A stretch of 64,000 bases of DNA from Hydractinia symbiolongicarpus (taxonomy: Eukaryota > Cnidaria > Hydrozoa > Anthoathecata > Hydractiniidae). A program made the position numbers and the translations under genes. The stretch covers positions 25,200,328 to 25,264,327 of the forward strand of contig NC_079876.1 of the NCBI RefSeq assembly GCF_029227915.1. Direction: 5' to 3'. The notes beneath the pieces were generated by a model. That model was not told the DNA's origin and searched no databases. It was given only the letters and a program-made list of their open reading frames with translations. Below, piece by piece: positions 59,296-64,000 of this stretch. Each line of letters opens with the position of its first letter. The stretch's first letter is position 1.

Positions 59296-62200
59296 TTAGT
59301 CAAATAGTTCAAATCCCATGTCGTCGTCACTTGATTCTGTTTCATCGCCCCTCGCTTCAACCTTTCCTTCATTAACCAGATCATTCTCACTACAACAAAA
59401 ATACAAAAAAGTTATTAAAAAAACTCTTTAGTTTATTTCATGTAGTGCTACGATGAAACGTACTATACTAGTCGCGAGCATGTGGATAAATCCACGGTTT
59501 CGGCTGTCCTCTATTTACCGCATTTTACGTGTCTCGCTACTGCGCACAAAATTACAACTACTGACTAAATATTAAGTTAATTTCAAAATCAAGAAAAAAA
59601 AACTTTTTCATAGTTTACACAAAAAAGAAACTCTATTTGAAAAACACTCGTGGTTAATGTTTGTAGAACAATAAATCTAAATATTTCTTTGGAAATAAAT
59701 GGTAACTACTTTAAGGAAAAAATCGCGAAAAAAACTTTAACGATTTTCGCCTAAATCGTGAAAAGTCGAGTTAACAATTCTAAAAATACTTACTTTAAGA
59801 GCAGAAATTTTCACGAATTCTACTTCTGGAAGTAATTTTACAGAAAAGCTATCGCGAATTTTTTAAAATCTTCATTTTTGGGAACAAAAATTTTCGCAGA
59901 TGATAATAAATTTCAATGAAAAAAAAATATTGAAATAAGAAAACAATCCATTATTATATAGAAAAAATTCACCAAATTATTGTCTCACTCTTCTCTTCGT
60001 TTTTTATCTTGAAATTTGAATTTTCTGATACGAAGATATTCAAACACTTCCGTTTTTCGATTTTTACCTGATTTCCCCACATTGAGTCGGGCTTTGGAGC
60101 CATTTTTAGAGTTTTTTCATTGTGATTCTATTATTTCTAACCTTGTCCTCGGAGTTTTTCCGAGTTTCTTCGGATTTTAAAACTTAAAAAAAACTTTCGC
60201 GATTTTTAGAAAAAGTTGATTTTCGCGTATTTCAGGTTAAATTTCTTACCAGGCAGAAATTTTCGTGAAAAGGGGCAAAAATCGCGAAAATCGCGAAAAT
60301 TTCTGCCTTCGAAAATCTCTGCTCTTAAAGTATTGACTAAAGTTAATTCTTGCTATTACAATATACGTAAAAAAGTATTTAAAATATTTTAAAAGAACCT
60401 ACTCGAAAGGTCCTTTCGTCCATTCGTCTTCGCTCTCTTCTGAAACTTCATTCCCTCCGTCTTTCACCTTATCACTGTTGCTAGAAAAAATACAACAAAG
60501 TTAGTAAAAACACGCTTCACTGAATCATGTCTAGGTTTTAAATATATTCTATTATACATTAATGGGTTTAAAGTCTCTAAGAAGAGGGGAGGGTGTTTTT
60601 AGACTTCTGTTGAATGCAATGTTTGTTTTGTATAGGGCTCTTATCGAAGGCTATTATTCATTTTAATGCTACTATTGCCATGCGTAAACGGTGCAGTGCA
60701 TAACTTATTGCAATAACAGAGAAAATCTATTTTTAGGGAGTAAATGGGTAACTACTTTCAAGAAAATGAAGTCGCGAAAGTTTGACATTGGAGAAAGTTT
60801 AAAAAAATTGTTCAACTAGAAAGTTGATTCTGGCTGATTTCCTTTTATACTCTGTAATTTCTTTGAGGTGATGAAAATATTTCCTTTTATGTCACTTTCG
60901 TCTTTTTCGTTTAGGGTTTCCTGTAAGAATTGTCAACAAACTCTTTGAATCATTTCAAATCGTGATTTTTTATCGGTGCGGAAATTTTATAGTAACTTTA
61001 CGCACTCTTTCAAGATATAAGAATCAAGAAAAGTTAATCCTCCCAAAAAGTCATTACCAGAATTTAAAAATACTCTTTCTCAAAGTTGTTTTTCTTGGTT
61101 TGGAATTATTTATAATTTCGAAAATTTCTTTGATTAAAGTGGTGCAGGGAATGAGTTTAGTGCTAGCGAACTACCAAATTTGAATACTTGAATGAAAGTT
61201 GTTCTTGTTTCGTGATCCTTTTCCATTTACTGGTCCTTCATTGCATGAACCCAGCGGCTGGAAATATGTCAAGTTAAAGGTTGCCTATTCATATGTTAGC
61301 ACCAAAAATCACTCAGCTAATTTTTTACTTTAATAGCGGCATGTTATTGTGCGCAAAAAATAGCTTTAATTCGTGTTAACAAAGCAGCAATAGTCTCATA
61401 ATGTTTACATGTGGAATTTGATAGTAGTGTAGCTAAAATTTTGAGAATTTAACATCTTCATACATATGTAGACTGGGTAGTGACTAAAGATTCTTGAATT
61501 TAATGTATGTGTGAGCTCAAGAATAAATGAAATTAAAAAGCTTTTAAAAACGCTTTAAATCTTCAACGTTTATTTCGCTTGATATAAATTTGCCATTTTT
61601 ATCGACTAAGGTCCTTAAAAAATGTTAAGTTTCATAAAACGCAAGAACTTAGGAATAAGAAATTAAAAACAAAATTACGTACATTTTACCCACTTTCGCT
61701 GTTTTTTCGGCTGTGAGACCTTCCCAAGTTTCCAAATCATCTTCGTCATCTCTGTAATAAATGAGAGCAAATAATCAGAATTTTTGTTTTCACTAAGCTG
61801 CTTTCGACATGCTTTGATACGACATCAACGCTTAAAGCGGGAAAAAACTTCTAAATTAATAGCAAATAACAAATTTCTTTATGTTTTTAATTAGTATTAA
61901 TTAGTATACATACTCCGTTGGACAAAATTTTCGTCACTCCAGCAAAAACTTGGTTATTTTTCTCGATCAAGTATGACAAGCAGCTTTGGTCACAGACCGA
62001 AAAAATCTGTCTGTAGTATCGATATCAAGACGATATTTAATGCCATTTAAAAACAAAATATGAGTTTTAGGTCGAATCCCCAAAATTTTGCAGCAACGAC
62101 ACATATTTATTAAGGTGTAAAGACACCTTGGAAGGTTGCCTAATTTTCTTCATTTTTTCTATTAAATGCCCTAATAAACGCCCTGTCTTCAATCAATGCC

Positions 62201-64000
62201 CATCCCTAAATATTAAACGAGAGTATACTGTAGAACCTACACGTGAGTATAATGTATGTTAGACTCCTCTTTACCAACGATCGTCTCTGAAATTACTACA
62301 AAGTAATATGACGCATTTTCCTTCACGGTCGTAACTGTCCAACTTGATTGCTTTATTTTTACTGCCAAAGTTTCTGTCCGATCATTCTCCTCTGTCATCA
62401 AAACGGTGTATTCACAAAACTCATTTGTCCATGTTAACTTGCAGGAAGTTTCATTTATATATACACACTTTAAATCTTGGACTGGAACTGGTGGTTCATA
62501 TCTAAACATTGTAACGGAATGATCAAATGTCCAAGATGTTTTATAGAGGAGCTATAACTAGTCTTAGAATGGATATATCCTGCATCGATCATAAATAGAG
62601 CTTTAATTTGAGTTTATACATTGTCCTTAAAAGCAATTAATCCTAAATTAAATTTGGAAAATGCATTACCTCAATCTTGCAGGTATGACAATATTGGTAT
62701 TGCAGTACCTGTAATACCAATAACCCCTTTCCCTTACGCTAGATTGATGGTAAGCGTGCACTTTATTGATATACGAGTCAACATTAAAAACGTTGATAGT
62801 TTCAACGAGCAAAATAGAGTTTAAACTTTTACCTTCTGAGCATGGATAAGTTAAGCTTCATATTTTTGTTTCCATCCAAATTCTTCTGTAACTTAATCTT
62901 TTCCAAATATTCTTCATACAACGTACCATCATCTGAAGTATTAATCTTCAGTACTGTTCTGATACATGTATTTCTTGATTGGCGCGCTTCATGTTCACTT
63001 AAACTTTTGCTATAATCAGCAGCCCATTCCTTTCCATTCCATCCTTCAATTTGTTCTATGTACGGTGTTGATGTGTATTCATCAAGATATGTTTCCACCT
63101 TTATTGAATCAATCTTCTGTTCCATCTGTAAACGATGCAATGTGTTCTGCACTGTTCCCTCTACATTGTCCTCAACATCTTCAGTTGATTCATCAAGACA
63201 TATAAAAACAAGCCTTGATGTAGCTCTGCTGCTGTTTTCAACAACAACATGACGCAGCTCGTCGTTTCCGTCCACACAAACAATGACTTCCTCTGCTTCT
63301 AATCCCCTACAACCTTGATGGTTTGTAATCAGCGTGTAGTGGGACGGCAGAACACTGATTATCTTATTGTCATTGTCGACAATCTTCCAGTTAGTGTGCA
63401 AAGCGCAAGAAAGATAATTAATACTCAACACTCTCAGTGCCTTTTCGATAATGCTTTGATGGTATTCAGACTCTACTAAGATAAGTCGAACACAATCTTC
63501 TTTAAAACAGTAAGCTTTAAGTGCGAGTGATAAAACAGCAACACCCTCGTGGTATTCCTTAGAACTAAACTTGATGTTGATAGATAATGGCAACTGTCCA
63601 TCAATATTATGACCAATGATCTTGAAATTTCGATACACATACGATGTTTCAGTTTTAATATTACCGCTAAAATGTGACGTATCGATTTTAGAAGCAATAT
63701 AGTCGATTTCCATTGTTCTTTCGTACAGTATTTCTTTTTCCGTTGGCTTAGTTTCCGGTTCCTGTGTTTCCGTTACAGTTGAAGGTGGTTGAGGAATTGA
63801 CGGTCGCCCCACTGATTTTTTTTTCATTGCTCCTGGAACATTTTTTTCCGTTGTTTCTTTTGAATTAATTGCTGGTAATTCTTGGTGTTTAATTATTGAA
63901 ATTTTCTGACAGGCTTCTTCTTGGAAAACCTTTAAGATCTCGCATATGTTTCGCGTTATTCGCATACACTTTTTTAGCTCAAAAACTTTCATTCCAGTAA
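59296..64000 (-). CDS. Helicase-like, FN3 and ribosomal-stalk-tail protein, 5'-partial
   Basis: Exons (minus order): 64000-62833 (runs off the window), 62501-62241, 61751-61683, 60480-60403, 59389-59296 with TAA. All four introns are phase 2 and frames join cleanly. The first exon has a Pro-rich linker (VGRPSIPQPPSTVTETQEPE), a mixed alpha/beta region, and TNHQGCRGLEAEEVIV followed by ENSSRATSRLVFI, which resemble motifs V and VI of UvrD-type (superfamily 1) helicases. The next exon is a fibronectin-III domain (VPVQDLKCV, SCKLTW, YYFVVISETIVG). The last three encode about 80 mostly acidic residues ending SSDDDMGFELFD, almost the invariant C-terminus of ribosomal P1/P2/P0. No Walker A is in the part seen; it may lie upstream. 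Function unknown; a translation- or defence-related role is only a guess. Confidence 0.75.
59467..59571 (-). mobile_element. Helitron-like short element, degraded copy
   Basis: Contains CTAGTCGCGAGC, the hairpin GTGG...CCAC and the GGCTGTCCTCTATTTACC part of the family; host T follows CTAG on the minus strand. Lies in the last intron of the 59,296 gene. Confidence 0.5.
59790..60333. mobile_element. MITE rich in TCGCGA motifs
   Basis: Ends are inverted copies: TTTAAGAGCAGAAATTTTC at the left and, reversed, TTTAAGAGCAGAGATTTTCG at the right. The interior is full of TCGCGAAAA and TTTTCGCGA on both strands, so it can fold extensively. Lies in the last intron of the 59,296 gene. Confidence 0.6.

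Overview
The window is animal nuclear DNA: AT-rich, with intron-split genes bounded by ordinary GT/AG splice sites and a dense, nested load of transposons. Peptide-gated-type DEG/ENaC channels in a tandem array, a PHD-finger LINE, a chromovirus-free Ty3/Gypsy-like element and many hairpin and TIR repeats fit a cnidarian, most likely a hydrozoan. That placement is inference; no species can be named from the sequence alone.

Left third (1-16,676): a head-to-tail array of four DEG/ENaC sodium-channel gene copies on the + strand (one cut by the window edge, two intact single-exon copies of 534 codons, one broken by a 20-bp deletion), separated by nearly identical spacers of about 3.1 kb. Copies alternate between two types (A, B, A, B), so the array grew as a two-gene unit. 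One spacer also holds a rearranged unit that has lost its gene.

Middle (16,806-30,225): a minus-strand gene that I could assemble into 19 phase-consistent exons (1,221 codons). It encodes RB1CC1/FIP200, the autophagy-initiation scaffold, from its ubiquitin-like start to its coiled coil. The C-terminal Claw domain is not found: after the last exon only 129 bp remain before the channel array begins. Intron 9 carries a 42-bp minisatellite of about 22 copies.

30,522-40,504: an exon of a zinc-finger gene was split by a 9.8-kb LTR retrotransposon (141-bp LTRs, 4-bp target duplication). That element's gag was itself split by a complete 4.9-kb LINE in opposite orientation (8-bp target duplication), and its integrase by an 85-bp A-tailed insert.

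Right part: a minus-strand BTBD19-like BTB/BACK gene in eight exons (45,107-50,399); then a transposon graveyard (LINE scraps, an LTR remnant, a 92-bp perfect inverted repeat inside a tandem repeat, MITEs, a four-copy Helitron-like concatemer, a decayed multi-exon coding region with a tRNA-derived SINE); and finally (59,296-64,000) the 3' part of a minus-strand gene that joins a superfamily-1-helicase-like region, a fibronectin-III domain and an acidic tail ending almost exactly like the ribosomal stalk proteins P1/P2. That last gene is the least expected thing in the window.
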